NCBI GenBank assembly: GCA_903887415.1 | Contig: CAISPO010000019.1 | Location: 1-64,000 of the forward strand | Source of the DNA: an uncultured Bacteroidota bacterium | GTDB lineage: Bacteria > Bacteroidota > Bacteroidia > Chitinophagales > Chitinophagaceae | Length of the DNA stretch: 64,000 nt | Direction: 5' to 3' | Shown here: in pieces, positions 51,874-59,959 of the stretch | Layout: each line of letters opens with the position of its first letter | How positions within the stretch are numbered: the first letter of the stretch is position 1 | Translations under genes and position numbers: made by a program | The notes under the pieces: generated by a model | The model's database searches: none | The model's input: the letters and a program-made list of their open reading frames with translations, nothing else | What the model was told of the DNA's origin: nothing

Positions 51874-52203
51874 TTAGAATTCCAGCCCTAGCCCGGATAA
51901 AACCTTCTTAGTGTTCGACATATCGCCAATCATCCTCCGCTCGGGTAAGGGGTATTTCTTTACCAGCATGGGCAGTGCAATTAACCCCTCGGCTTCGGCT
52001 ATATCACGTGACTGATAGACATCGATGATCTCCAATGAATAATCGCCCGGAATGTTAGCCTCACAAATATTTTTAAGATTAGTTATGGCACGTGAAGAAT
52101 TTGGCGATGCGCCTGTGATAAATAACCTAAGTACGTACTTACCCTGCTGCCTGCTCTGTCCTGATGTTTCCTGCGATCTTCCATCTTGTCTTCTCTTGCT
52201 CAT
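51874..52203 (-). CDS. kaiB: KaiB-family protein, copy 2
   Basis: 109 residues. A polar 20-residue N-terminal extension precedes the KaiB thioredoxin-like domain: VLRLFITGASPNSSRAITNLKNICEAN, LEIIDVYQSRDIAEAEGLIALPMLV, RRMIGDMSNTKKVLSGL. The IGDxS block and the P-L pairs match KaiB. It is more divergent than copy 1 (e.g. KYPLPERRMIG in place of xVPxPIRKIIG). In cyanobacteria KaiB switches fold to bind the KaiC CI ring; whether copy 2 does so is unknown. One base separates it from copy 1. Confidence 0.88.
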   Translation of the reverse strand: MSKRRQDGRSQETSGQSRQQGKYVLRLFITGASPNSSRAITNLKNICEANIPGDYSLEIIDVYQSRDIAEAEGLIALPMLVKKYPLPERRMIGDMSNTKKVLSGLGLEF

Positions 52204-52204
52204 T

Positions 52205-52498
52205 TTATCTGTTTACAGGGCGAATATTTAATCCCACTAACACTTTTTCTTCGTTGGACAGATCACCAATAATTTTCCGGATGGGTTCTGGTACTTTTCT
52301 CACTAATGTAGGAATAGCAAGAATCTGATCTCCTTCGGCTAACTGGGGTTGCACCAGCAGGTCGATAATTTCTATGACATACTTACCCATAAGGTGCTCC
52401 TCACAATATCGTTTGAGATTGGCTATAGCCGTCACAGATTTTGTTGTTTTACCGGCAACATATAGGCGTAACTCCCATGTTTGTTCTTCCGTGTCCAT
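52205..52498 (-). CDS. kaiB: KaiB-family protein, copy 1
   Basis: 97 residues, close to classical KaiB in length and sequence: [74 protein letters not shown]. It retains the fold-switch region and the charged C-terminal strand. Its start overlaps the kaiC stop by one base, so translation is coupled with kaiC. Partner of KaiC by family knowledge; presence of a second KaiB suggests division of labour or hetero-oligomers. Confidence 0.93.
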   Translation of the reverse strand: MDTEEQTWELRLYVAGKTTKSVTAIANLKRYCEEHLMGKYVIEIIDLLVQPQLAEGDQILAIPTLVRKVPEPIRKIIGDLSNEEKVLVGLNIRPVNR

Positions 52499-54234
52499 TA
52501 TCTTCCTTTTTTCTTTTTATCGGTTATAGTATTCTTATTGTTCCTGATATCCGTGATCGTCGCCCTGTTTTTCTCTATCACCTCGTTTCTCAGATCCTCC
52601 TCAACGTAAGATTTATTAAGTGCGTCCGTAATAGACTCAAACTCCTCTTTAAGACTAGCTATCTTAGCCTCAAGAACTGTTCTTTTTCTTTCTATTTCCT
52701 TGTCTTTTCTCCCTACTGCAAAGTCGCGCAGTACATGTCCGGCTTGAATCTTAAGTTGTTCCGCCTCTCGTGCCGAGCCCGTAAGCACACCATCAGCTCC
52801 CAGGAAAACGTCCATGAGGTCCAGCCCGAAATCTCTTATAATAAATTCTCTTACCTGGTTAGAGTGTTTCATTCCACGTGATTTCATGATATACATTCCC
52901 CGGTTGCGTTCGCCATTTGATTCTATATCCCTTACAAGCAGCCAGGCATCCACCAGAGACGAGACGCCCTCGTCTGTTTGCTCACTAACAACAGAGTTTA
53001 AAGTGAGCGCGGTGAACATCACCGTGATCTGCTCCGCCTGCAAAAAATCAATAAGCCTGATGAGCATAGATTTTACTTCGCTGACAGAACCGACAGTGAT
53101 AAGATTTGTGATCGGGTCCAGGATAACCGTCTGCGGCTTAAATTTTTTTATGATCTTGTACATGCTCACGAGGTGCATTTCAAGGCCGAACAACGTGGGG
53201 CGAGATGCATGAAACTGAAGCAAACCTTTGTTAACATGCGCATTCAGGTCAATGCCAATGGATTTCATATTGCGCACGATCTGTTGTGGGGATTCTTCGA
53301 AAGCAAAATAGGCGCACCTCTCTTTCCGCTGACAGGTCTGATCGGCAAAATAAGCCGCAATACTGGTCTTGCCAGTACCGGCGGTACCTGATACTAATAT
53401 GCTGCTACCTTTAAAAAAGCCTTGCCCACCTAGCATATCATCCAGCGCAGGTATGCCTGAAGATACCCGCTGCGATGAGACATCGTGTGCTAGAAGCAGA
53501 GAGGTAACCGGAAGAACAGAGATACCATCCGAATCTATCAAAAACGGGTATTCGTTAGTGCCATGCACGGAACCGCGATATTTGACAACCCTCAGAAAAC
53601 GGGTAGATATCTTATTTGAAACCCGGTGCTCCAGTAAAATAACGCAATCAGAAACGTATTCTTCAAGACCCTGGCGGGTAAGTAAACCATTTCCTTTTTC
53701 CCCGGTAATTATGGCTGTCACTTTTTTCTCCTTCAGCCATTGAAACAGCCTTCGCAGTTCAGACCGAAGTATAAACTGGTTTGACAGGCCCGAGAAAAGA
53801 TTCTCAATTGTGTCCAGTACCACCCTTTTGGCACCGATGCTTTTTATAGCATGGTCCAACCTTATGAATAAACCCTCCAGGTCGTATTCACCGGTTTCTT
53901 CGATCTCGCTTCGCTCAATATGAATGTGGTCTATTTTTAGCAAGCCGTCCCGCTGCAATTGCTCCAGGTCGAAACCAAGAGAAGCAACATTCATAGCCAA
54001 CTCTTCTGATTTTTCTTCAAATGCGATGAAAACCCCGGGCTCGTTATACTGTGTTGCACCACGCACAATAAACTCAAGTGAAAGCAACGTCTTGCCGCAC
54101 CCCGGGTCCCCACAGACAAGCGTGGGCCTGCCGGCGGGGATACCTCCACCGGTCAATTCATCCAGGCCGATGATACCAGTCGGTGTTTTTGCCAAGGTTG
54201 ATCTTGATAATGGTTTGTCTTTTTTCGAAGTCAT
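52498..54234 (-). CDS. kaiC: KaiC-family double-domain RecA-like ATPase
   Basis: 578 residues. CI domain: Walker A GDPGCGKT (42-49), catalytic Glu pair 73-74 (AFEEKSEE). CII domain: Walker A GTAGTGKT (283-290), Glu pair 313-314 (AFEESPQQ). The phosphosite region reads [10 protein letters not shown] (420-429), aligning with T426...S431-T432...D435 of Synechococcus KaiC, so Ser425 and Ser426 are candidate autophosphorylation sites. [13 protein letters not shown] (452-464) matches the region after it. Residues about 490-578 are a charged coiled coil with a Lys-rich end rather than the KaiA-binding tail. First gene of the operon; a terminator of the upstream amt gene separates them. No KaiA in the window. 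Confidence 0.95.
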   Translation of the reverse strand: MTSKKDKPLSRSTLAKTPTGIIGLDELTGGGIPAGRPTLVCGDPGCGKTLLSLEFIVRGATQYNEPGVFIAFEEKSEELAMNVASLGFDLEQLQRDGLLKIDHIHIERSEIEETGEYDLEGLFIRLDHAIKSIGAKRVVLDTIENLFSGLSNQFILRSELRRLFQWLKEKKVTAIITGEKGNGLLTRQGLEEYVSDCVILLEHRVSNKISTRFLRVVKYRGSVHGTNEYPFLIDSDGISVLPVTSLLLAHDVSSQRVSSGIPALDDMLGGQGFFKGSSILVSGTAGTGKTSIAAYFADQTCQRKERCAYFAFEESPQQIVRNMKSIGIDLNAHVNKGLLQFHASRPTLFGLEMHLVSMYKIIKKFKPQTVILDPITNLITVGSVSEVKSMLIRLIDFLQAEQITVMFTALTLNSVVSEQTDEGVSSLVDAWLLVRDIESNGERNRGMYIMKSRGMKHSNQVREFIIRDFGLDLMDVFLGADGVLTGSAREAEQLKIQAGHVLRDFAVGRKDKEIERKRTVLEAKIASLKEEFESITDALNKSYVEEDLRNEVIEKNRATITDIRNNKNTITDKKKKGR

Positions 54235-54376
54235 TTAACAGGTCAATTTTATTCTGTTTATAAGTCAGCTTTCTCGAATTATCAGCTTGCATTTCTTTAA
54301 TCTTTTGTAAACCAATTAGTCATGAAAAGTCTTAAGCTGATCCTTTTTTTTTGTTCAAAAAAATCATGCCAGCTAA

Positions 54377-54401
54377 ATAAAAAAAGGGCCGTTTCCGGCC
54401 C
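54377..54401 (-). terminator. Rho-independent terminator of amt
   Basis: Stem GGGCCG (54386-54391) / CGGCCC (54396-54401), loop TTTC. On the minus strand it is followed by seven T (plus-strand A run 54379-54385). Confidence 0.85.
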
Positions 54402-54424
54402 CAAATTCTTAAATTGAAAAAAGA

Positions 54425-55660
54425 TCAAACTACCCCTGCATCATAGGCCTGCTCGCCATGTATGGCATCATCCAGGCCTTTTGCTTCTTCAGCTTCATTT
54501 ACTTTTACTTTAGTTATCACATTAATAAGTGCCAGCATAACGTAGGTAAAGACGAAAGCATAAACACAGGTGCCGACGACAGCTATTAATTGGTGCATGA
54601 AGAAGGTGGTACCACCATATTTAAGGCCATCTGCTGTACCCGGATTGATAGAATGGGCCGCAAAAACGCCCAGCAAAATGGTTCCTAGGCAACCACCAAT
54701 TCCGTGTACGCCCCACACATCAAGGGCATCGTCCCAGCCCATTTTATTTTTCAGGTGAACGGCAAGGTAGCAGACACCGCCTGCGGCGATACCAATAGTA
54801 ACTGCAGAATTGAGCGAGACATAACCGGCGGCTGGTGTAATAGTCGCCAACCCAGCTACCGCACCTGTAAGCAGACCAACAAATTTCGGTTTCTTCACCA
54901 GGCTCCATTCTATGATGAGCCAGGTTATAGCAGCAAACGATGCGGCAACATCGGTATTAATAAATGCCTGTGCGGTAATTGCATCTACATCCAGCTCGCT
55001 GCCTGCATTAAAGCCATACCAGCCAAACCACAGCAGGCCCGTACCTATAGCTATAAGCGGTATGCTGTTTGGCGGCGACTCCCGGTCCCTGCGCTTGCCC
55101 ACATAGATCACTGACGCAAGCGCTGCAAAACCTGCAGTGGCATGAACCACAATACCGCCCGCAAAATCACGAACACCCCATGCAAATAAAAGGCCATTAC
55201 CCCATACCATATGCACGAACGGATAATAAACAAGCACTTGCCACAGGATGAGAAAAATAAGATAGCTCTTAAAAGTGACACGATTGATAAAAGCACCTGT
55301 GATAAGTGCGGGAGTAATGATGGCAAACATCATCTGGTAGGCAAAAAATACAAATTCAGGGATAAGTCTGCCGTTCGGCGTAGTGTACGCCGAATTCAGG
55401 TTCACACCATGCATAAACGCCTTGTGAAAATCGCCGATAATACCGCCCATAGCGTTCCCGCTGAAGCATAACGAATAGCCAAAGGCCCACCATAAAATAG
55501 TAGTGATCCCCATAGACACGAAACTCTGGATCATAATACCCAGGATGTTTCGTTTGCCCGCAAGGCCGCCGTAAAAGAACGCGAGGCCGGGGGTCATCAA
55601 CATTACCAGACTTGTGGCGAGGAGCATAAAGCCCGTGGAGCCGGTATCAAAAGCAGCCAT
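54425..55660 (-). CDS. amt: Ammonium transporter (Amt/Mep/Rh family)
   Basis: 411 residues, eleven-helix channel. The twin His are in YYPFVHMVWGNG and DVWGVHGIGGCLGT; the external site motif FFAYQMMFAIITPALITGAF and the WFGWYGFNAGSEL segment are intact. It has no signal peptide and a short C-terminal tail (GLDDAIHGEQAYD) that resembles the regulatory tail of Amt proteins. No glnK gene is adjacent, unlike many amt loci. It imports ammonium/ammonia. Confidence 0.95.
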   Translation of the reverse strand: MAAFDTGSTGFMLLATSLVMLMTPGLAFFYGGLAGKRNILGIMIQSFVSMGITTILWWAFGYSLCFSGNAMGGIIGDFHKAFMHGVNLNSAYTTPNGRLIPEFVFFAYQMMFAIITPALITGAFINRVTFKSYLIFLILWQVLVYYPFVHMVWGNGLLFAWGVRDFAGGIVVHATAGFAALASVIYVGKRRDRESPPNSIPLIAIGTGLLWFGWYGFNAGSELDVDAITAQAFINTDVAASFAAITWLIIEWSLVKKPKFVGLLTGAVAGLATITPAAGYVSLNSAVTIGIAAGGVCYLAVHLKNKMGWDDALDVWGVHGIGGCLGTILLGVFAAHSINPGTADGLKYGGTTFFMHQLIAVVGTCVYAFVFTYVMLALINVITKVKVNEAEEAKGLDDAIHGEQAYDAGVV

Positions 55661-55736
55661 AAGTAAAAGTTTTAAAAGTTAGAAATGAAATGCGTGTCTA
55701 ACAAACATATAAAGAAAAGGATTAAAAAGCAAGGCC

Positions 55737-56255
55737 CTATACTTCTGCTTGTGCTTTTCCTGTTCTTTTCCCAAGTTCTATTACCTCGCAGTTTTTCATA
55801 TCACTGCCATCTATAACAAAGCGGATCAGTGTGCGCACCTTGTGCCAGCCATGGTTACCTGCCGCACCCGGGTTCATATGCAGGCATTTCAGTTTATCGT
55901 CATAGATCACCTTTAGGATGTGAGAATGCCCGCTGATGAATAGCTTGGGGGGATTGGCAACTAGCTCCGGCCGTATTGCAGGCGCATAGTGCCCCGGATA
56001 GCCGCCTATATGTACCATGAACACATCTACCCCTTCGCACATGAACCTCAGTTTTTCCGGGAACTCGCTCCTGATATCGTAGCCGTCTATGTTGCCATAT
56101 ACGCCTTTCAATGGCTTAAACGCTTTTAGCTTATCTGCGATAGCGGCAGTACCGAAATCACCTGCATGCCATATCTCGTCGCATTTTTCAAAGTGCTTGA
56201 AAACCGCATCATCAAGATAGCTGTGAGTGTCTGATATGAGGCCGATGCGGGTCAT
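55737..56255 (-). CDS. YfcE/MJ0936-family metallophosphoesterase
   Basis: 172 residues. Calcineurin-like metal motifs in order: IGLISDTHS, WHAGDFGT, VYGNIDGYD, VHIGGYPGH, ISGHSHILK, HMNPGAAG. All di-metal ligands are present. Members hydrolyse phosphodiesters in the cytoplasm; the natural substrate is unknown. It stands 76 bases downstream of amt's start, in the same direction, probably its own unit. Confidence 0.88.
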   Translation of the reverse strand: MTRIGLISDTHSYLDDAVFKHFEKCDEIWHAGDFGTAAIADKLKAFKPLKGVYGNIDGYDIRSEFPEKLRFMCEGVDVFMVHIGGYPGHYAPAIRPELVANPPKLFISGHSHILKVIYDDKLKCLHMNPGAAGNHGWHKVRTLIRFVIDGSDMKNCEVIELGKRTGKAQAEV

Positions 56256-56313
56256 AGGGCGATGTGAAAGATATGGGTGAAAACAAGTTCGTTTCAGGTA
56301 AAGGGTGTATTAC

Positions 56314-56805
56314 TTAATACGGGATATTAAAAATACCTGTGTAATTTGTAATGCCATCCTTAATACTGAAGTCTCCCTCTACAGTATTGGCAGACTGTGA
56401 TGTTATATGAATTGTGCCTGTTGTCATATAAACAGGAAAAATTGTATATCCAGTACTTGCGGGGAAAGCTTCATCAAAAGTCGCAGTAACCGGTTTAGTG
56501 CTGTCGTTACTAAGGTTATAGGTTCCGGGGCCGTTGTAACCATATATTTCGAAATATATCTCCTTTATCGTGTAAGCAGAATCGAAATTAATGCCAGTAA
56601 TCGTCAATATCCTGGTAGCCCCATTTGTGCCATCAGACGCTGCGCAAGTATCTGCAATGAATTTTGAAGTTTTAGCGGAACCTGAATCAGAAATAACAAT
56701 GCTCATCGAATCTGAAGGTGCGCCATTCGAATTCTTGCTCTTTGTACAAGACAAAGCGAACAAAGAAATGAGTATGACAGAAATGCTCCCTATTGATGAT
56801 CTCAT
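56314..56805 (-). CDS. Unknown lipoprotein
   Basis: 163 residues with a lipoprotein signal (ISVILISLFALSC, Cys20). The mature part starts with a Ser/Asn-rich linker and continues as beta strands (SMSIVISDSG, ATRILTITGINFD, IKEIYFEIYGYNGPGTYNL, GTIHITSQSANTVEGDFSIKDG). The pattern resembles the small beta-sandwich lipoproteins (DUF6252-like) of Bacteroidota. Its start codon overlaps the dusB stop (ATGA), so they are translationally coupled, though no functional link is evident. Confidence 0.65.
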   Translation of the reverse strand: MRSSIGSISVILISLFALSCTKSKNSNGAPSDSMSIVISDSGSAKTSKFIADTCAASDGTNGATRILTITGINFDSAYTIKEIYFEIYGYNGPGTYNLSNDSTKPVTATFDEAFPASTGYTIFPVYMTTGTIHITSQSANTVEGDFSIKDGITNYTGIFNIPY

Positions 56806-57803
56806 ATTAATACGGCGTCATTTGACATTGAATAATGCTCCTCTACCTCTGCAAGTATATCCCCTATCTCATTTATATTTTCGGTCATTACCAGGCGGGT
56901 GCGGTATTCTTTTACATGAGAGAGGCCCTTTAGGTAGCTGGCATAGTGGCGGCGCATCTCAAGCATACCGAGTTTCTCTCCTTTCCAGCTTACGGAGCCA
57001 TAGAGGTGCTTGCGGCAAGCCTGCAGGCGCTCGGCTATCGTGGGCGGGGCCAGTATTTCGCCGGTGGCCATGTAGTGCTTTATCTCGCGGAATATCCAGG
57101 GATAACCGATGGCGGCACGGCCTATCATAATGCCATCAACGCCATACCTGTTTTTATACTCCAGGGCTTTCTCAGGAGTATCTATATCCCCATTGCCGAA
57201 GATGGGTATGTGTATGCGGGGGTTGTTCTTTATTTTGGCTATCAGGGTCCAGTCCGCCTCGCCTTTGTAGAGCTGCATACGCGTGCGGCCATGCACCGTG
57301 AGGGCTTGCACGCCGATATCCTGTAGCCGCTCAGCCACTTCTTCTATGTTTTTGGTGCGCTCATCCCAGCCCAGGCGGGTCTTTACCGTCACAGGCAGCT
57401 TGGTGGAGCGGATACAGGCGCTCGTGAGGCGCACCATCAGGTCTATATCTTTCAGTACGGCAGCGCCAGCGCCCTTACAGACTACCTTCTTCACCGGGCA
57501 GCCGAAATTTATATCCAGCAGGTCGGGGTTGGTGGCATCCACGATTTTGGCGCTCATGGCCATTGCGTCTTCATCGCCGCCGAAAATCTGTATCCCTATC
57601 GGCTTTTCGTAGTCGAAAATGTCCAGTTTCTGCCTGCTTTTTATGGCGTCACGTATCAGCCCCTCTGAGGAAATGAACTCGGTGTACATGAGGTCGGCGC
57701 CATTCTCCTTGCATACTGCACGGAATGGCGGGTCGCTCACGTCTTCCATCGGGGCGAGCAGTAAGGGGAAATCCCCAAGGTCTATGTTAGCAATCTTTGG
57801 CAA
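56802..57803 (-). CDS. dusB: tRNA-dihydrouridine synthase (DusB-type)
   Basis: 333 residues, FMN TIM barrel with the C-terminal helical domain. It reduces uridines in the tRNA D-loop. Blocks: LLLAPMEDVSDPPFR, GIQIFGGDEDAMAMSA, INFGCPVKKVVCKGAGAA (catalytic Cys), VKTRLGWDE, LTVHGRTRMQLYKGEADW, IFGNGDIDTPEKAL, GIMIGRAAIGYPWIF. The start is TTG at 57803; the next ATG is inside the conserved barrel. A -7 box lies at 57812-57819. Confidence 0.92.
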   Translation of the reverse strand: MPKIANIDLGDFPLLLAPMEDVSDPPFRAVCKENGADLMYTEFISSEGLIRDAIKSRQKLDIFDYEKPIGIQIFGGDEDAMAMSAKIVDATNPDLLDINFGCPVKKVVCKGAGAAVLKDIDLMVRLTSACIRSTKLPVTVKTRLGWDERTKNIEEVAERLQDIGVQALTVHGRTRMQLYKGEADWTLIAKIKNNPRIHIPIFGNGDIDTPEKALEYKNRYGVDGIMIGRAAIGYPWIFREIKHYMATGEILAPPTIAERLQACRKHLYGSVSWKGEKLGMLEMRRHYASYLKGLSHVKEYRTRLVMTENINEIGDILAEVEEHYSMSNDAVLI

Positions 57804-57811
57804 AACGGGTG

Positions 57812-57819
57812 CAAAGATA
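57812..57819 (-). promoter_or_regulatory. -7 box for dusB
   Basis: Minus-strand TATCTTTG, 8 bases upstream of the TTG start at 57803. Confidence 0.45.
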
Positions 57820-57890
57820 CGGAATATCGCCTGAACCTTGGGGACTGGTCCGGTACGGTTTTGCAGTTTTTACTCTATTTTCGCTTCTTT

Positions 57891-58493
57891 ATGAATACTA
57901 TAATGTTTTGGCTGCAGCCGTTTATTGCTGCATTTACCGGCTGGTTTACTACCTGGATCGCTATTTATATGCTGTTTCACCCCCGGAACCCGGTCCGTAT
58001 CCTGGGTATTACCATACAAGGCATTTTCCCTAAACGGCAGCGGCAGGTCGCTGAAAAACTGGGCAGCGTGGTAGCGAGAGAGCTTATCCATTTTAGCGAG
58101 ATCGCAGAACAGCTCAAAGACCCGGAAATGCTGAAAAATCTTAGCCCCACTATCGAAAAGCATCTGGATAATTTCCTGCACGTGAAGCTGAAAGAAAAAA
58201 TGCCTGTTATCTCCATGTTTGTAGGCGATGGCACCATGCAAAAAATAAAGGATGGCATGATGGAGGAAATAGCTTTGCTGCTGCCGGAGATCATTCACCA
58301 ATATACCGACTCGCTTAGTAAAAAAATAGACATAGAGAAAATGGTGACGGAAAAGGTCTCAAATTTTTCATCAGATAAGCTGGAAGAAATATTGCAATCG
58401 GTGATGAAGAAGGAATTTAAGTTCATAGAAATAATAGGGGGCGTGCTGGGCTTTGTGATCGGCCTTATACAACTGGGATTTTCCTTCCTTTAA
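57891..58493 (+). CDS. DUF445 family membrane protein
   Basis: 200 residues. Start ATG 57891 (MNTIMFWLQPF). N-terminal hydrophobic helix with AAFTGWFTTWIAIYMLFHP, then the conserved segment ILGITIQGIFPKRQRQVAEKLGSVVARELI, a long amphipathic region, and a C-terminal membrane helix (IIGGVLGFVIGLIQLGFSFL). DUF445 proteins are of unknown function, some linked to the cell envelope. Divergent from dusB, sharing an 87-base promoter region. Confidence 0.82.
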   Translation: MNTIMFWLQPFIAAFTGWFTTWIAIYMLFHPRNPVRILGITIQGIFPKRQRQVAEKLGSVVARELIHFSEIAEQLKDPEMLKNLSPTIEKHLDNFLHVKLKEKMPVISMFVGDGTMQKIKDGMMEEIALLLPEIIHQYTDSLSKKIDIEKMVTEKVSNFSSDKLEEILQSVMKKEFKFIEIIGGVLGFVIGLIQLGFSFL

Positions 58494-58544
58494 TTATGGA
58501 ATATCGTACTTCTCCGGTCTTATACATGAAAGAAAACGAATTGT

Positions 58545-59030
58545 ATGTTAAGAACAACAATTTTGTTACTTACGTTATGCCTTGGCTTTGCAGCAACGGG
58601 ACAAACCGTAAAAGTTATCAATTCCTCGGTGCAAAGCTGGAGCGGCGGTGTTGCCGGAAGGTCAGGCGACAACTATGAATTCAGGATAATATTTTCCGGC
58701 TACACAAAAATGCCCCTGCCGGATACCATATGGATAGGCAATGAGCCAATGCCGATCTACATCGCAGATTCAGGCGTAATAGAAGAGGCCAATACAATTC
58801 GCTACCGGCGGAAAAATGCCGTGATATATGAAGTGCATACCGGGACACAGAAATTTGAAGAAAATCCCAATTACGCCCATAATCCACTGAATGAGCGGTA
58901 TGCGGCAACTGCCCGGCCGCCTATAAATTATAAGGGAATGGGTTTATTGTCTTATTATTATGATGGCAAGCATTACTATTATCAAATACCCAGGATCATG
59001 CATTCCTTGCCGCCTATCAGTTACCCATAG
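58545..59030 (+). CDS. Unknown secreted protein
   Basis: 161 residues: signal peptide (MLRTTILLLTLCLGFAATGQ) then a beta-rich Tyr-rich mature part (SWSGGVAGRSGDNYEFRIIFSGY, IRYRRKNAVIYEVHTGTQ) with a C-terminal GLLSYYYDGKHYYYQIPRI. No family recognised. It follows the DUF445 gene by about 50 bases in the same direction. Confidence 0.65.
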   Translation: MLRTTILLLTLCLGFAATGQTVKVINSSVQSWSGGVAGRSGDNYEFRIIFSGYTKMPLPDTIWIGNEPMPIYIADSGVIEEANTIRYRRKNAVIYEVHTGTQKFEENPNYAHNPLNERYAATARPPINYKGMGLLSYYYDGKHYYYQIPRIMHSLPPISYP

Positions 59031-59090
59031 CCGGTTTATATAGCTCCTGTTTCCCCGTTTAGGGTGCAGGCATAGTTTTTATAGACTTTC

Positions 59091-59113
59091 ATGTGAATCA
59101 TTATTTTTCACAT
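59091..59113. promoter_or_regulatory. Inverted repeat upstream of the small basic protein gene
   Basis: ATGTGAA (59091-59097) / TTCACAT (59107-59113), 13 bases before the ATG at 59126. It could be an operator; the spacing does not fit CRP. Confidence 0.4.
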
Positions 59114-59125
59114 AAAAAAAACATC

Positions 59126-59347
59126 ATGAAAAAGTACCTATTAGTAGCGTTGTTAGCGTTCTTCACATCTGCCGCGTTTGCCCAGGAAGGCCCTAAGGCA
59201 GATAAGAAAGACAACAAATCTGCCAAAAAAGAACACAAAATGGCAAAAAAGGAATACCACGGCAGTGAGCGCAAAGCAAACAAAAAGAAAGAAAAGGCCG
59301 TGAAAAAAGAAGATAAAAGTGACATGAAGGAAGAGATGCATAAGTGA
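59126..59347 (+). CDS. Small Lys-rich secreted protein
   Basis: 73 residues starting at MKKYLLVALLAF (an in-frame ATG lies 33 bases upstream). Signal peptide ending FAQ, then about 53 residues that are mostly Lys, Glu and Asp with no hydrophobic core (KADKKDNKSAKKEHKMAKK). It must be disordered or polyion-like. A related, Trp- and Tyr-containing protein follows at 59517. Confidence 0.65.
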   Translation: MKKYLLVALLAFFTSAAFAQEGPKADKKDNKSAKKEHKMAKKEYHGSERKANKKKEKAVKKEDKSDMKEEMHK

Positions 59348-59516
59348 TGAAGTACAAAAAGCGACTCTAAAAATATTTTTCGCCCAATGGTTGCTCACGT
59401 TGTTTCAAAATGTGAGGATAAATCCAAAGTGTGAAAAATATTTTTTTGCTTTTTTGCCATATTATTATGCTATAAGAAATTATTTTTTTACCTTGCTGCC
59501 ATAAACACACTAAAAA

Positions 59517-59825
59517 ATGATGAAAAACATCCTACTTACGTTCTTAGCTTTCCTGATGTTGAGCGTTACAAGCGCTTTTGCACACGATCCTAAATCAGAA
59601 GACTCAAAAGACACAAAAGAGTGCAAAGACTTTCATTGCTACCGGGCCTGGAGAAAAGACTGGAAAGCAGATAAGAAAGAATTCAAAATGCACAAGAAAA
59701 TGTGGCAGGACAGGCCTTATGCAGCTGCAAGGAAGCAGCGCAAAGCCTACAAGAAGAGCTGGAAAAGTGAAAGAAAAGAGTGGCAGCATGTACATGGCTA
59801 CGAATACCATGATTTCTGGTATTAA
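59517..59825 (+). CDS. Small basic secreted protein with W-K repeats
   Basis: 102 residues: signal peptide (MMKNILLTFLAFLMLSVTSAFA), then repeated short motifs around Trp and Lys (YRAWRKDWKADKKEF, HKKMWQDRPYAAARKQRKAYKKSWKSERKEWQH) ending HGYEYHDFWY. Two Cys in ECKDFHCYR may pair. Highly basic. It shares size, position and charge with the preceding gene, so the two are probably functionally related. A strong terminator follows. Confidence 0.65.
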   Translation: MMKNILLTFLAFLMLSVTSAFAHDPKSEDSKDTKECKDFHCYRAWRKDWKADKKEFKMHKKMWQDRPYAAARKQRKAYKKSWKSERKEWQHVHGYEYHDFWY

Positions 59826-59848
59826 TCAACTTTAATGATCTAATGATG

Positions 59849-59872
59849 GCCCCCGTATGCAAATACGGGGGC
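59849..59872 (+). terminator. Rho-independent terminator
   Basis: Perfect 10-bp stem GCCCCCGTAT (59849-59858) / ATACGGGGGC (59863-59872), loop GCAA, then a T-rich tail. Confidence 0.85.
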
Positions 59873-59925
59873 TATTTCATTTAATTAACCAGCTTCATTT
59901 TCTATAATAAATCAATTTGTAATCT

Positions 59926-59933
59926 TACTTTTG
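59926..59933 (+). promoter_or_regulatory. -7 box for the S46 peptidase
   Basis: TACTTTTG fits TAnnTTTG, 26 bases before the ATG at 59960. A TTTG at 59916-59919 is too close to be the -33 box. Confidence 0.45.
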
Positions 59934-59959
59934 CGGTTCTTCAAAAAAAATATTTAAAA

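Noticed and set aside
52498-54234. Calling the kai operon a circadian clock
   Set aside because: KaiB and KaiC are clear, but no KaiA or rhythm evidence exists in the sequence; KaiBC systems outside cyanobacteria can serve other roles.
59091-59113. CRP/FNR binding site
   Set aside because: TGTGA and TCACA half-sites are present but 11 bases apart, not the 6 needed for CRP.
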